A stretch of DNA of 64,000 nucleotides from Clostridia bacterium (lineage in GTDB: Bacteria; Bacillota; Clostridia; Christensenellales; Borkfalkiaceae), in contig JAGAIW010000171.1 of NCBI GenBank assembly GCA_017626305.1, positions 1 to 64,000 on the forward strand, read 5' to 3'. Below are positions 35,105-44,823 of this stretch, in pieces. The stretch's first letter is position 1, and each line of letters opens with the position of its first letter. The translations under genes were made by a program, and so were the position numbers. The notes under the pieces are model-generated. The model was not told the DNA's origin. It saw nothing but the letters and a program-made list of their open reading frames with translations, and did not search any database.

Positions 35105-35359
35105 TTATAATATGTTTTCTAAAAATAAATGGTCGCAAGGAATACTTTCGACAAAATCCCGTTTGATAAACTTGACGTGGTTGAACTTCGCAAAGTTAAA
35201 AATATGCGTTTTGGTCAATACGGGCGTGGGAATATCCAGCCGTTGACAAATTTCCACTAAGTAATCGTAAAAATGCGAATACGTCAGCTGCTCGGGGTTT
35301 TCATATACGATTTGTTTGCGGATTTTACCGTCCGTCATCAATTTAGCCCAAATTCTCAT
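35105..35359 (-). CDS. Small conserved hypothetical protein
   Basis: 84 residues from the ATG at 35359 (MRIWAKLMTDGKIRKQ...). A perfect TATAAT ends 6 bases before this ATG, so the longer frame to 35410 cannot be transcribed from it and the message is probably leaderless. Sequence 'LVEICQRLDIPTPVLTKTHIFNFAKFNHVKFIKRDF' resembles a small family I associate with Clostridia, of unknown role. It diverges from the deacetylase. Confidence 0.7.
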   Translation of the reverse strand: MRIWAKLMTDGKIRKQIVYENPEQLTYSHFYDYLVEICQRLDIPTPVLTKTHIFNFAKFNHVKFIKRDFVESIPCDHLFLENIL

Positions 35360-35365
35360 ACGTGT

Positions 35366-35394
35366 ATTATACACGAAACGACAAAAAAAGTAAA
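35366..35394 (-). promoter_or_regulatory. Promoter abutting the start of the 84-residue ORF
   Basis: On the minus strand, TTTACT (35394-35389), a 17-base spacer and TATAAT (35371-35366). The expected start coincides with the A of the ATG at 35359. Confidence 0.75.
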
Positions 35395-35518
35395 CTGTTT
35401 CACGGGACAATCAAGTGATTTTTTACGCATAACCCTTTTGTTTACGGCATACGATAAAGCAAGTGCCTGCCTTTCCTGTAAGAACAAAAAGCGTTTTTTA
35501 CAAAGAAGGAGAAAAGAA

Positions 35519-36364
35519 TTGTTTTTTAGACAAATGTCGACAGGGCGCGCATGTTATTATGGGGGTAATAAAAACTTGCGGAAAAACGGAACGTTTTTTA
35601 AGGATAAAAAAGCCTTCTCCGCCGTGCTTGCGGCGTTGTTCGTCGCTCTTTTGGCGGTGGTGTCTATTCCCGTGTATTTGGTGCAAAGAAACGCCGAAGA
35701 AACGGCGTTTGGGCAAAACGGTAGGCTACTGCCTATTTACAGCGTAGCGACAAACGAGAAGAAAATTGCCATTAGCTTTGATTGCGCTTGGGGCGTGGAA
35801 TACACCGATAAGCTACTCGATATCATGCAAAAAAACGACGTGCGCTGTACTTTTTTCGCGGTGCAGTTTTGGGTGGAAAAATATCCCGAATACGCGGCGA
35901 AAATCGTGGATGCAGGGCATGAGCTTGGCACGCACAGCCGTACACATTCGTATATGAGTAAGCTTTCCAAAACGCAAATCCAAGACGAACTGGAAACGTC
36001 CGTACAGGCAATCGAACGGGCGACGGGACAAAAAACCGATTTGTTCCGCGCGCCGTACGGCGATTACAATAACACGCTGATTAGTGCGGCTGCGGAGATG
36101 GGTTTGTACACCGTTCAATGGGACGTCGACTCTCTGGACTGGAAAAATTTATCGGGAATGGAAATTGCTCTGCGCATTGTCAACGGTGCAAAAAACGGGT
36201 CGATTATCCTTTGCCACAACAACGGTTTACACACGGCGGAAGCCCTGCCTATGATTTTTTCCACCTTAAAAAACCGCGGTTTTGAATTTGTCCCTATCGG
36301 CGAACTCATTTATAGGGAGAATTATAGCATTGACGTAAACGGTCAACAACATAAAAACGGTTGA
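35519..36364 (+). CDS. Membrane-anchored polysaccharide deacetylase
   Basis: 281 residues from a TTG at 35519, which has AAGGAG (35506-35511) at the right distance. The ATG at 35534 is an alternative. A signal-anchor helix (about residues 37-60, FSAVLAALFVALLAVVSIPVYLV) is followed by a NodB domain: 'ISFDCAWG' (Asp motif 1), 'HELGTHSRTHSYM' (metal His pair), 'FRAPYGDYN' and 'WDVDSLDWK'. Such enzymes deacetylate cell-wall glycans outside the membrane. In this lineage they are often linked to sporulation (PdaB-like), which is inference. Confidence 0.9.
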   Translation: MFFRQMSTGRACYYGGNKNLRKNGTFFKDKKAFSAVLAALFVALLAVVSIPVYLVQRNAEETAFGQNGRLLPIYSVATNEKKIAISFDCAWGVEYTDKLLDIMQKNDVRCTFFAVQFWVEKYPEYAAKIVDAGHELGTHSRTHSYMSKLSKTQIQDELETSVQAIERATGQKTDLFRAPYGDYNNTLISAAAEMGLYTVQWDVDSLDWKNLSGMEIALRIVNGAKNGSIILCHNNGLHTAEALPMIFSTLKNRGFEFVPIGELIYRENYSIDVNGQQHKNG

Positions 36365-36365
36365 A

Positions 36366-36595
36366 ATACTTCGCAATACTTCGTCGGAGGTGCGCTTTTC
36401 TTGCTCGCGTACGCCAAGTACGCTCACGGCGAAAATGCTCCTTCTTCTCGTTTTGCTTGCATTTAAACCGTTTTACAAACGCTTGAAATACTTCGCAATA
36501 CGGCGTCGAGCTTGTGGACTTCGTATGAAGGGATACTTCACTACGTTCAGTATGACGTTTAGTCGGTACGGACTAACGTTCAACATGACGTTTGG
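36366..36595. repeat. Dispersed repeat element, copy 4
   Basis: Two AATACTTCGCAATA modules (36366 and 36487) flank a GC-rich stretch, and a GAAGGGATACTTC...TCAGTATGACG module follows. It fills the 306-base gap between the deacetylase and the SSB gene. Confidence 0.75.
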
Positions 36596-36670
36596 TTGTG
36601 AGTAGGGATTTTGCAATATTTTATATGCATAAATAAAAAATTTGTACTTAATTACACTTGGAGGTATTAT

Positions 36671-37372
36671 ATGAACTACGTTACGGAAAAAAACAACAGG
36701 GTACACATTATGGGTGAGATTGTCAGCGACGCAACCTTTTCCCATGAAGTATACGGGGAAGGCTTTTACGAATTTTTCGTCAAGGTCATGCGGCTTTCGG
36801 GGCAAGCGGATATTTTGCCGATTACTTTGTCCGAGCGGTTAATTCAAGGCGGCATGCTTTGTAAAGGCAAAACCATTTGCGCGCTGGGACAATTTCGCAG
36901 CTACAACAAGATAGAAAACGGCAAATCAAGACTGATGCTCACCGTTTTCGTTCGCGAGCTTTTGGACGAAGAAACGGGGAAAAACCCCAACAGTATTCTC
37001 CTTAGCGGCTATATTTGCAAGCCGCCCGTCTATCGCACGACTCCCTTTAATCGGGAAATTGCCGACGTGCTGATTGCCGTCAATCGGGCGTATAACAAAT
37101 CCGATTATATCCCCTGTATCGCATGGGGGCGGAACGCGCGGTTCGTTAAAAATCTCACCGTAGGTGAGAAGATAGCGGTTTCGGGCAGGATTCAAAGTAG
37201 AGAATATCAAAAAAAGCTGTCCGAAACGGAGAGTAAAACCATGACGGCTTACGAAGTTTCCGTTTCAAAATTAGCGGCGTTTGAAGCGGGTGAAGAGTTT
37301 GATATCGACAGCGAATTCGATTTATATACCCTGCAAAACAAAGACGTCGTCGCGCTTGCCGCCGAATATTGA
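36671..37372 (+). CDS. Double-OB-fold single-stranded DNA-binding protein
   Basis: 233 residues from the ATG at 36671 with GGAGG ahead of it. Two OB-like halves are visible: about 5-105 ('RVHIMGEIVSDATFSHEV ... LCKGKTICALGQFRS') and about 112-215 ('SILLSGYICKPPVYRTTPFNREIADVLIAVNR ... DYIPCIAWGRNARFV'). The second carries the normal SSB core. The usual acidic DDDIPF tail is absent. It ends with an acidic segment and 'ALAAEY'. It may be an accessory SSB rather than the essential one. Confidence 0.82.
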   Translation: MNYVTEKNNRVHIMGEIVSDATFSHEVYGEGFYEFFVKVMRLSGQADILPITLSERLIQGGMLCKGKTICALGQFRSYNKIENGKSRLMLTVFVRELLDEETGKNPNSILLSGYICKPPVYRTTPFNREIADVLIAVNRAYNKSDYIPCIAWGRNARFVKNLTVGEKIAVSGRIQSREYQKKLSETESKTMTAYEVSVSKLAAFEAGEEFDIDSEFDLYTLQNKDVVALAAEY

Positions 37373-37464
37373 TAAAAACTCAAAAAAAGAGAGCTTTTCA
37401 AAATCTTTTGGTTTTGGAAAGCTTTTTTTCTAAACATTCCCACAATATATAATAAAGAAAACGC

Positions 37465-37493
37465 TTTACATTTGACGGTAAAGGTGTTATAAT
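37465..37493 (+). promoter_or_regulatory. Promoter of the Wzz/kinase operon
   Basis: TTTACA (37465-37470), 17 bases, TATAAT (37488-37493). The leader is about 60 bases. Confidence 0.8.
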
Positions 37494-37559
37494 AGTAAAA
37501 CAGGATAAAATGTATTCTGAAACACATATGTAGCTCGTGTGAACGAAAAGGAGAACGTG

Positions 37560-38960
37560 ATGGAAGAAAATACGCAAAAACAAGGCGAAATCAGCTTGTT
37601 TGATCTTTTCAAGACATTACTTCGGAAAGTGAAATTACTTATCGTGGTTTTGCTGGCAGGTATCGTTGTCGGTGGTAGCGTCGGGGTATTGACGACGGCA
37701 AACGTCAATTATTACGGCACGAAAATCACCTTCTACGTCAACCCTAGAAAATCCAACACCGTAACGGAAAACAACAGTCAGTACGGCGTTTACGGCGCGT
37801 ACGGTGCGTACGTTATGGATAATATGGTTACGTTGCTCAATTCTGAATTGTTTGCCGAACGGTTGACGCTCAACCCCGACGGTTTGCCTTTGGATAGCGA
37901 AGGGAAGTTGTTGGTGGAGAACGCGGCGCTGAAAATTTTGGTGGACGCGGCGATGGAGAAAAAAGCGGTGGCAAAAACAGCCGAAGAAGACTCCGTAAAA
38001 GCCGAAAGCACAATCGTTACGGCGGAAAATGCGTTAAAGGACGCGCAAGCTTTGCTTGCTATTGCCGAAGCGGAAGAAGAACGCGCCAAATTAGCGGCGG
38101 AAACGGCAGCGGAACGGTATGAAAACGCTTGGGAAAAGTTGGGTTATTCTACCCCTTCGTCTGAAGAAGAGCTTAATAAACTCGTTGCAGAAGAAAAATT
38201 GACCAAAGAAGGAAAACAAAACATTATGTCGCTTGGCGAAGCGTCGGATGCGGCGACAAGCTTGTATGAAATAGCCGTAGCGACGACGACGGCGGCGTTT
38301 GCTAACGTGAGTGCACCCGAAACGGGTAAACAAGCGCTGTATGAAAAGGCGGTTGCAACGGCAAGCTCGGCAGTTGCCGCAGCGAAACAAGCGGCAAACG
38401 AAGCGGCGGACGCGGTAGAAACGGCTTTGGAAAAATGGCGTGAAACCCCCGAATACGTTAAGCTTTTGGCAAGAAATAACAATTCGGTTAGCTTTTCCTA
38501 TTATAACAAAGAAGAAGACAGCGAATCGGAAAACTTGGCGCGTAGCTTTATTTACGTGACTATTTCCGTGCTCAACGACGAAGAAGGCGCAAAGAACCTG
38601 TATGAAAAGGTTATGGAAATCGTTCCTATTTTCGTAGAAGAAAACATGGCGATTCCTTCGGGTTATAGCGGTACGAACTGCCGCCGTATCACCCGTGACG
38701 ACGAAATTCTCCATACCAACGCAGGACATATGCTGGAAACGGCGGTTACCTATGCTTTGGTGGCTGGTGCGCTTGCGTTTGTTGCAGCGTGCATTATTAT
38801 CATTTTAATGGACCGTTCGGATAAGAGATTGCGCAATTACGAACAGGTTATGGAAAACTTCAACGTACCCGTACTCGGCGTCATTCCCACCATTGATAAA
38901 GACGATTATCCCCAAAAGGAAGAACAAAAAAATACGGAGGGGAAAGATGAAACTGTTTGA
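37560..38960 (+). CDS. Wzz-type chain-length regulator (YveK/CapA-like)
   Basis: 466 residues from the ATG at 37560 behind AAAGGAG. It has an N-terminal helix (about 22-45, LLIVVLLAGIVVGGSVGVL), a long Ala/Glu-rich extracytoplasmic coiled coil (about 120-300) that is much longer than in typical YveK, and a C-terminal helix (about 400-425) with a cytoplasmic tail. It should activate the tyrosine kinase that follows and set polymer length. No glycosyltransferase or polymerase genes are nearby. Confidence 0.88.
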   Translation: MEENTQKQGEISLFDLFKTLLRKVKLLIVVLLAGIVVGGSVGVLTTANVNYYGTKITFYVNPRKSNTVTENNSQYGVYGAYGAYVMDNMVTLLNSELFAERLTLNPDGLPLDSEGKLLVENAALKILVDAAMEKKAVAKTAEEDSVKAESTIVTAENALKDAQALLAIAEAEEERAKLAAETAAERYENAWEKLGYSTPSSEEELNKLVAEEKLTKEGKQNIMSLGEASDAATSLYEIAVATTTAAFANVSAPETGKQALYEKAVATASSAVAAAKQAANEAADAVETALEKWRETPEYVKLLARNNNSVSFSYYNKEEDSESENLARSFIYVTISVLNDEEGAKNLYEKVMEIVPIFVEENMAIPSGYSGTNCRRITRDDEILHTNAGHMLETAVTYALVAGALAFVAACIIIILMDRSDKRLRNYEQVMENFNVPVLGVIPTIDKDDYPQKEEQKNTEGKDETV

Positions 38961-39747
38961 GAATATTGCCCAAGCACGTAGAAAAAAGCGCTCGAAAAAA
39001 TTTGAAGAACAAGCTCGTAGAAACCATGCGCTCCGTATGGAATATATGATTTCCGACGAAGTGTCTTTTGCCATAGCCGAAGCGTTTCGGAACTTTAAGG
39101 CGTCCCTTGCCGTATCCATTCCCAAAAGAAAAACAGAAGAAGGCGTAGCCATTATGATGACGTCCGCCTGTCCCGAAGACGGGAAAACGACGGTGGCGGT
39201 CAACCTTGCGTTGATGTTTGCTATGTCCGACGCCAAAGTAATTTTGGTGGACGCCGACGTAAGAAAAGGCAGAGTTGCGAGATATTTCAAGAAAAGATCC
39301 GTCCCCGGTCTTTCCGATTATTTATCGGGACAAGCAACCTTGGACGAAGTTACCCATCCCGCCGCCGAAAGCGAACGTCTTTCGTACATAACCTGCGGTA
39401 CACATTCGCCCCGTCCTTACGAGCTTTTGGAAAGCGACGAGATGAAGGCGCTGATTAAAGAGCTCAAACAAAAATACGATTATATCATTATCGATACCCC
39501 GCCCTTACTCCTGGTTTCCGACGGGCTTGCTATCGTCGAAGAAGTGGACGGTTCGGTGTTGGTATGCCGTCATGAAACGACGTACGTTTCGGATATTGCT
39601 CGCTCCTTGAACAAGCTTGAATTTGCCAAAGCTAAGGTGCTTGGCGTCGTCGTAAACGACTATCATGCACGCGCAAATACGAGTAAAGATAATCGGTATC
39701 AGTACTATTCCTACTGTTATGATACGGACGAAGAAATGAACAAATAA
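38947..39747 (+). CDS. Bacterial tyrosine kinase (CpsD/YwqD-like)
   Basis: 266 residues from the ATG at 38947 (GGAGGGG ahead). It overlaps the Wzz gene by 14 bases. It has Walker A 'ACPEDGKTTVAVNLA', Walker A' 'VILVDADVRKG', Walker B 'YIIIDTPP' and a C-terminal tyrosine cluster 'YQYYSYCY' for autophosphorylation. It partners the Wzz protein in control of exopolysaccharide export. Confidence 0.93.
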   Translation: MKLFENIAQARRKKRSKKFEEQARRNHALRMEYMISDEVSFAIAEAFRNFKASLAVSIPKRKTEEGVAIMMTSACPEDGKTTVAVNLALMFAMSDAKVILVDADVRKGRVARYFKKRSVPGLSDYLSGQATLDEVTHPAAESERLSYITCGTHSPRPYELLESDEMKALIKELKQKYDYIIIDTPPLLLVSDGLAIVEEVDGSVLVCRHETTYVSDIARSLNKLEFAKAKVLGVVVNDYHARANTSKDNRYQYYSYCYDTDEEMNK

Positions 39748-39755
39748 ACAGCAAA

Positions 39756-39792
39756 AAACACGCTCTTCTTAATCGTTAAGGGGAGCGTGTTT
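39756..39792 (+). terminator. Hairpin after the kinase gene
   Basis: A 10-bp stem (39756-39765/39783-39792) ends in TTT. It is likely the plus-strand terminator, though the T run is short. Confidence 0.55.
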
Positions 39793-39811
39793 ACGTTCGG
39801 ATAGTAAAAAA

Positions 39812-39839
39812 ACCAGCTTGTCGATTGCGACAAGCTGGT
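39812..39839 (-). terminator. ftsH terminator
   Basis: A 12-bp perfect stem (39812-39823/39828-39839) is followed on the minus strand by TTTTTT. It lies 5 bases after the ftsH stop. Confidence 0.9.
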
Positions 39840-39844
39840 GCTTT

Positions 39845-41836
39845 TTATTCTTCGTCTTTGGACTGCGGTTCGTCCGCCTTGGCGGTTTCTTCCGTTTTAG
39901 ACGTTTCTTCTATGACGTGTTCTTTGGAAGGCTGCGTCATGTTTGCAAACGGATTATTGCGGTGTGTATCTTCCTTTTCGTCCATAAATGCGATAACTTC
40001 TTTATAGCTTGCGCCTTTCATCAGCATTTGCACTTCTTCGGTGTAAATGGTTTCCTTTTCCACAAGCACGCGCGACATATTATCCATAATCGAACGGTTT
40101 TCTTTTAAAAGCTTAGTGGCGCGCTCGTGCGCTTCGGAAATCAAACGGCGGATTTCGTTGTCAATCGTCGCAGCCGTTTCTTGCGAATAGCCGCCGCGGC
40201 TTTGATTGCCGTATTCCATGCCCATAAATACGGGCTGGTCGGAATCGTACGCCACAAGCCCGAGCTTGTCACTCATACCCCATTGTGTGACCATACGGCG
40301 CGCAATACTCGAAACGTGCTGCAAATCGGCGCTTGCGCCCGTCGTAATGTCTTGAATAACCAGTTCTTCGGCAACTCTGCCGCCCAAGGACATACAAATA
40401 TTGTCGATAAGCTTATTATACGAAACGTCGTTGTCGTCCGTTTCGGGACGGGTCATGGTATAGCCTGCCGCTCTGCCGCGGGGGATAATCGAAACTTCGT
40501 GAACGGGGTCACAATGCTTGCAAAGACAAGCGAGTACGGCATGACCCGATTCGTGATACGCGGTGCAGCGTTTGTCCGATTCGGTGACGACGCGGCTCTT
40601 CTTTTGCGGGCCCATGAGTACTTTATTGATACCGTCGTACAATTCCAAATTACCGATAGCCTTTTTGCCTGCGCGCGCCGCTAAAATCGCCGCTTCGTTT
40701 AAAAGGTTGGCAAGCTCTGCGCCCGAAAATCCTGCGGTGATACGGGCGACTGTTTTGAAGTTGACGTCCGCCGCCATAGGTTTGTTTCTGGCGTGTACCT
40801 TTAAAATTTGTTCTCTGCCCTTAACGTCGGGAAGGTTGACGTTGATTTGTCTATCAAATCTGCCCGGACGGAGCAAAGCAGGGTCGAGAATGTCCGCGCG
40901 GTTGGTTGCCGCCATGACGATAATGCCCTCGTTGCTTTCAAAGCCGTCCATTTGCACAAGGATTTGGTTTAAGGTTTGTTCACGTTCGTCGTGGCCACCG
41001 CCAAGCCCTGCGCCGCGACGGCGACCGACGGCGTCGATTTCGTCAATGAAAATGATACAAGGCTGATTTTTCTTCGCCATGTCAAACAGGTCGCGTACGC
41101 GCTTTGCGCCCACGCCCACGTACATTTCTACAAAGTCCGAACCCGAAACGGAGAAGAAGGGCACGCCCGCTTCGCCCGCAACCGCTTTGGCAAACAGCGT
41201 TTTACCCGTTCCCGGAGGCCCTACAAGCAAGACGCCCGAAGGAATACGCGCGCCAAGCGCGGCAAACTTTTTGGGAGATTTTAAGAATTCCACGACTTCT
41301 TGGAGCTCTTCTTTTTCTTCTTCCGCGCCGGCTACGTCCGAAAAGCGTACCTTCAAATTGCTTTGTACGTGCGCTTTGGTTTTGCCGATACTCATGGCGG
41401 CGTTGCCGCTGCCCGTAGCGCTGCGCATAATTAAGAAGAACATGACCGCCACCAAAATAATACTGATAAACGGGAAAATGCTCGACCAAATACTGCCTGC
41501 GTTGGGGTCGGTGAATTCTACGTTGACCTTGGGAAGTTGACCGTTGTTGTCAAGGCTCAGCTTATCCAAAAAGTTCAGCCAGCTGGTATAGTCGTACAGG
41601 CTAGGGCCAACCGTTTTATAGGTAGCAAGAACTTTGCCTTCTACTACCTGCAAGCCGCGCCAAGCGTAGCCGTCGATATAAAGCACGTTGATTTCACCCG
41701 AAATGATTTTCGCCTCGAATTCGTTTTGCGCAAGCGTTTGCCCTGCGTTGATAATATCGGATACGATAAACCCGATAACGAGCACGGCTACGACGGCAAT
41801 CACAATCCAAATGATGGTTTTTGTCTTCTTATTCAA
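39845..41836 (-). CDS. ftsH: ATP-dependent zinc metalloprotease FtsH
   Basis: 663 residues. Two membrane helices (about 8-27 and 115-137) flank a small extracytoplasmic domain. The AAA+ module follows with Walker A 'GPPGTGKT', Walker B '[11 protein letters not shown]' and '[20 protein letters not shown]', then the protease with HESGH. The tail is rich in Glu/Lys/Thr. It degrades membrane and regulatory proteins. It is transcribed alone. Confidence 0.97.
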   Translation of the reverse strand: MNKKTKTIIWIVIAVVAVLVIGFIVSDIINAGQTLAQNEFEAKIISGEINVLYIDGYAWRGLQVVEGKVLATYKTVGPSLYDYTSWLNFLDKLSLDNNGQLPKVNVEFTDPNAGSIWSSIFPFISIILVAVMFFLIMRSATGSGNAAMSIGKTKAHVQSNLKVRFSDVAGAEEEKEELQEVVEFLKSPKKFAALGARIPSGVLLVGPPGTGKTLFAKAVAGEAGVPFFSVSGSDFVEMYVGVGAKRVRDLFDMAKKNQPCIIFIDEIDAVGRRRGAGLGGGHDEREQTLNQILVQMDGFESNEGIIVMAATNRADILDPALLRPGRFDRQINVNLPDVKGREQILKVHARNKPMAADVNFKTVARITAGFSGAELANLLNEAAILAARAGKKAIGNLELYDGINKVLMGPQKKSRVVTESDKRCTAYHESGHAVLACLCKHCDPVHEVSIIPRGRAAGYTMTRPETDDNDVSYNKLIDNICMSLGGRVAEELVIQDITTGASADLQHVSSIARRMVTQWGMSDKLGLVAYDSDQPVFMGMEYGNQSRGGYSQETAATIDNEIRRLISEAHERATKLLKENRSIMDNMSRVLVEKETIYTEEVQMLMKGASYKEVIAFMDEKEDTHRNNPFANMTQPSKEHVIEETSKTEETAKADEPQSKDEE

Positions 41837-42057
41837 AACAATTTACTCCTTGTAAGTTACCTTAATATTTTCGCGTATACAATCAGTTTGTAGAAATTTT
41901 ACAAACGTAATACCTATTTATACCCTTAGTTTTCTTTCCGTAAACGGAAAAGTAAAAACGAGCATTCTTATTTTACCATATAATTCCTGCTTTTTCAAGC
42001 GTTTCCAAAGCAAATTTCAAATATTTAACAAACGTTCACAAACTCAACACAAAAAAG

Positions 42058-42074
42058 AACGCCGTTTCGGCGTT
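42058..42074 (-). terminator. RNase G terminator
   Basis: A 7-bp GC-rich stem (42058-42064/42068-42074) is followed on the minus strand by CTTTTTT. The rest of the 352-base gap between ftsH and rng holds the ftsH leader and one short dispersed motif. Confidence 0.75.
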
Positions 42075-42149
42075 TTTTTCGTTGTAAACTCCCCGTAATA
42101 AAAACGGCGCTCGACGGGTTTTCTATGTATAAAAATAAATGAATTTTTA

Positions 42150-42184
42150 ACGCAAAAATGCGTTCATCTCATACATGGTATGCC
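42150..42184. repeat. Short dispersed motif (ACCATGTATGAG type), copy 3, inverted
   Basis: Read on the minus strand, GGCATACCATGTATGAGATGA matches the copies near 25.69 and 34.55 kb. Confidence 0.4.
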
Positions 42185-42188
42185 TATT

Positions 42189-43694
42189 TTAATATAACAG
42201 CTGCGCCGTATCGGGCAAATGCAGTACGCGCTCTTTATCCCCGCGGACGCAAAAAGCGTCTTCCTTATACGTTTTGTGGGGAATAAAGTATACGCGCTTA
42301 TGTTTCCATCTGCCTTGCGCTTCTTTTGTAAATACGCCTTGGGAAAGAATTTTTTTCATAACTTCGGCGTTAATTTCCACAACGGCAGAAGTATTCCCTT
42401 CGGCAAAGCAGTCCAAAATAGCCGCGCGAATACGTGAAAAGACGAAAATGTCGTTGGGAACGTGTCCCTTACCTTCGCAAAGCTCGCAAGGCTTTACCAG
42501 CATGGAAAGCGTATCGTTACCTACGCGCTTGCGCGTGAATTGCGTCAAACAAAGCTCGCTCATGGGCAAAACGTTGCATTTTGCTTTGTCCGCCGATAAA
42601 TATTTTTTCAATTCTTCGGTAACGGCAATACGGTGTTCTTCTTCGAGCATATCAATAAAGTCCACGACGATAATGCCGCCGATATTGCGAAGGCGTACTT
42701 GACGCGCAATCTCTTTCGCTGCCGCTACGTTGACGGCAAACACCGTTTCTTCCAAGCTGCTATCGCCGATAAAGCTGCCCGTATTCACGTCGATAACCGT
42801 CATGGCTTCGGTGTGTTCAATAACGATTGAACCGCCGTTTTCAAGCGGTACGGTGGGTCGCGCGATATCGTATACGAGCGGCATAATGCCGTATTCTTCC
42901 AGCATGGAACGTTCGCCCGTGTGGAAAACGATTTTGCGTTCGGGTAAATCTCCGCGCAACCGTACCAGCGTCAACAGCCGACGGTACAGTTCTTCGTCAC
43001 CCACGTGAATGGCGGAAATGTCCTCGCCAAAGCAATCGCGCAGCATACGCACGGGCAGGTCTTCGTCTTGATACAACACCGCGCCGACGGGAGCGTCTGC
43101 GGCGGTTTTGACCATACGCTGATATACTTTTTTCAAAAAGTCGGCTTCCGATTTAAGCTGTTTTAAGGTAGCAAACGGGGCTTGGGTGCGGACGATAAAG
43201 CCGCTTTCCGCGCCGCCGCGCATTTTATCCACCGTTTTTAATAACCGCTCCCGTTCGGTGGGGTCGGTAATTTTACGGGATATTCCCAAAAAATCGGTGG
43301 TCGGCAGGTAGATAATTCGTCTACCGACAAAAGATAAGTGCGTAGTGACCTTTGCGCCTTTGTTGCCGCGGGGCGGTTTGGTTACTTGTACGATAATTTC
43401 GTCGCCTACGTGCAAATCCAACGGTTTTTCGCTGGTTTTAACGGGTGTTCCGTCGTATTTAGTGTAGTCGGTATACGTTTCTTCCATGGAAAGGTAACAA
43501 TTTTTCGCAAGTCCGCAGCAAATGAAAGCGGCGTTCATGCCCGATAAGACGTTGGTTACCCGACCTTTATAAATATTTCCGACAATCTCGCCCCGATTTT
43601 CCGGCTCTACGGCAAACTCTGCCAGCTTCCCGTCTTCCACGAGAGCGGCAAATTGTTGCGCGCAATATCTGTCAAAAAACAATTCTTTTTTCAT
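42189..43694 (-). CDS. rng: Ribonuclease E/G family protein
   Basis: 501 residues, RNase G size. An S1-like domain (about 35-125, 'GNIYKGRVTNVLSGMNAAFI') is followed by the catalytic domain with 'VIDVNTGSF' and 'RNIGGIIVVDFIDM' (metal aspartates) and the zinc-link cysteines in 'PCELCEGKG'. It processes rRNA and mRNA. Its position behind spoIVFB matches many Firmicutes. Confidence 0.95.
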   Translation of the reverse strand: MKKELFFDRYCAQQFAALVEDGKLAEFAVEPENRGEIVGNIYKGRVTNVLSGMNAAFICCGLAKNCYLSMEETYTDYTKYDGTPVKTSEKPLDLHVGDEIIVQVTKPPRGNKGAKVTTHLSFVGRRIIYLPTTDFLGISRKITDPTERERLLKTVDKMRGGAESGFIVRTQAPFATLKQLKSEADFLKKVYQRMVKTAADAPVGAVLYQDEDLPVRMLRDCFGEDISAIHVGDEELYRRLLTLVRLRGDLPERKIVFHTGERSMLEEYGIMPLVYDIARPTVPLENGGSIVIEHTEAMTVIDVNTGSFIGDSSLEETVFAVNVAAAKEIARQVRLRNIGGIIVVDFIDMLEEEHRIAVTEELKKYLSADKAKCNVLPMSELCLTQFTRKRVGNDTLSMLVKPCELCEGKGHVPNDIFVFSRIRAAILDCFAEGNTSAVVEINAEVMKKILSQGVFTKEAQGRWKHKRVYFIPHKTYKEDAFCVRGDKERVLHLPDTAQLLY

Positions 43695-43827
43695 GCTTTT
43701 CTTCCGTTTACTTTTTTGCCGCCGTATTATCGTGCCTTCGTCGAGCTAATGTATTATAACACAACCGATTTTATTTGGCAAGGAGTTTTGCTTTTCTTTC
43801 ACAAAAAATTACGGATTTTACCCATTT

Positions 43828-44820
43828 TTACGATACATTATCCCGTTTTTCGTGCATTTTTCCCCGTTTTTCATATAATTGACCGAGCGTAACGTAGGGC
43901 GACGGCGCGGATAAAAACCATGCGGAAAGCTGATTTTGCGGTAAATCGAAAAGGTGATTTTGGTTGCTGTCGTATACTTCTAAAACCAAATACTCTCCGT
44001 CCGCAAGATACCGTAGCGTGTTTTTGATAGCGGTATTCTCGCCAACCACCACGCGCCGCACAAGCGCGCCCTTTTGCAAAATATCGCCGCAGGAAAAATC
44101 CATGCGCTTATACACCGCTTTTTCTCTATTTCCCCAAACGCCCGTCAATAAAAACGCGCTTAATATCAGCAGGGAAAAATTGTATTCTCCGCGCAGAGCA
44201 AATATCCCGAATACCGCCGCGATAATCAGCGCGATAGACAGCGTAACGCATCTGCAAATGCGGTCGGCTTTGCGCTCCGCGCAAATAAAATCGGGCTGTT
44301 TGCGGAATACGGCGTTTAACACCGCCGCGCGTAAAATGCGTCCGCCGTCCAAGGGATAGGCAGGCAGCAGATTGACCAGCGCGATAGCTACGGACGAGTA
44401 ATACGCCGTATCGGTGTAGGCATACAGCGTAGGGAAAAACCACCACGCTGCCACGAACAAAGCGGCTGTGGCAAGATTACAAAGCGGGCCGCATAGCGCC
44501 ACGAACGCTTCGTCCTTTAACGATATTCCGTCCATATCCCCGTCAATCACCGCGCCGTAGGGCATGAGTACGACGGCGTTGAGCGTATACCCAAGCTTTG
44601 CCGCGGCAAAAGCGTGCGCGCACTCGTGTTGCAAAGCTACGACGCAGGAAAGCAAAAAGGCGAAAAGATCGCCCGTAAAGCAATAGACGAGCCCCGTCGC
44701 AAAAAATAAGGGGTGCAAGCGAATGGACCACCGTTTGCGCATTTTTGTGACATTTTCTGCGTTTACGTGTAAAAAACGGCGGTGATTTTGCCGCCGTTTT
44801 TCCTGCTTTTCCACTTGCAT
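43828..44820 (-). CDS. spoIVFB: Site-2 protease SpoIVFB-like (M50)
   Basis: 330 residues. Membrane helices contain the zinc motif HECAH in 'ALQHECAHAFAAAKLGY' and the second metal site in 'LLPAYPLDGGRILRAAV', the M50 pair. A C-terminal CBS-like part follows (about 245-320). In B. subtilis SpoIVFB cleaves pro-sigma-K in the mother cell. It starts 3 bases after spoIVFA with no Shine-Dalgarno, so translation is probably coupled. It has an extended basic N-terminus of about 30 residues. Confidence 0.9.
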   Translation of the reverse strand: MQVEKQEKRRQNHRRFLHVNAENVTKMRKRWSIRLHPLFFATGLVYCFTGDLFAFLLSCVVALQHECAHAFAAAKLGYTLNAVVLMPYGAVIDGDMDGISLKDEAFVALCGPLCNLATAALFVAAWWFFPTLYAYTDTAYYSSVAIALVNLLPAYPLDGGRILRAAVLNAVFRKQPDFICAERKADRICRCVTLSIALIIAAVFGIFALRGEYNFSLLILSAFLLTGVWGNREKAVYKRMDFSCGDILQKGALVRRVVVGENTAIKNTLRYLADGEYLVLEVYDSNQNHLFDLPQNQLSAWFLSAPSPYVTLGQLYEKRGKMHEKRDNVS

Positions 44821-44823
44821 GCT

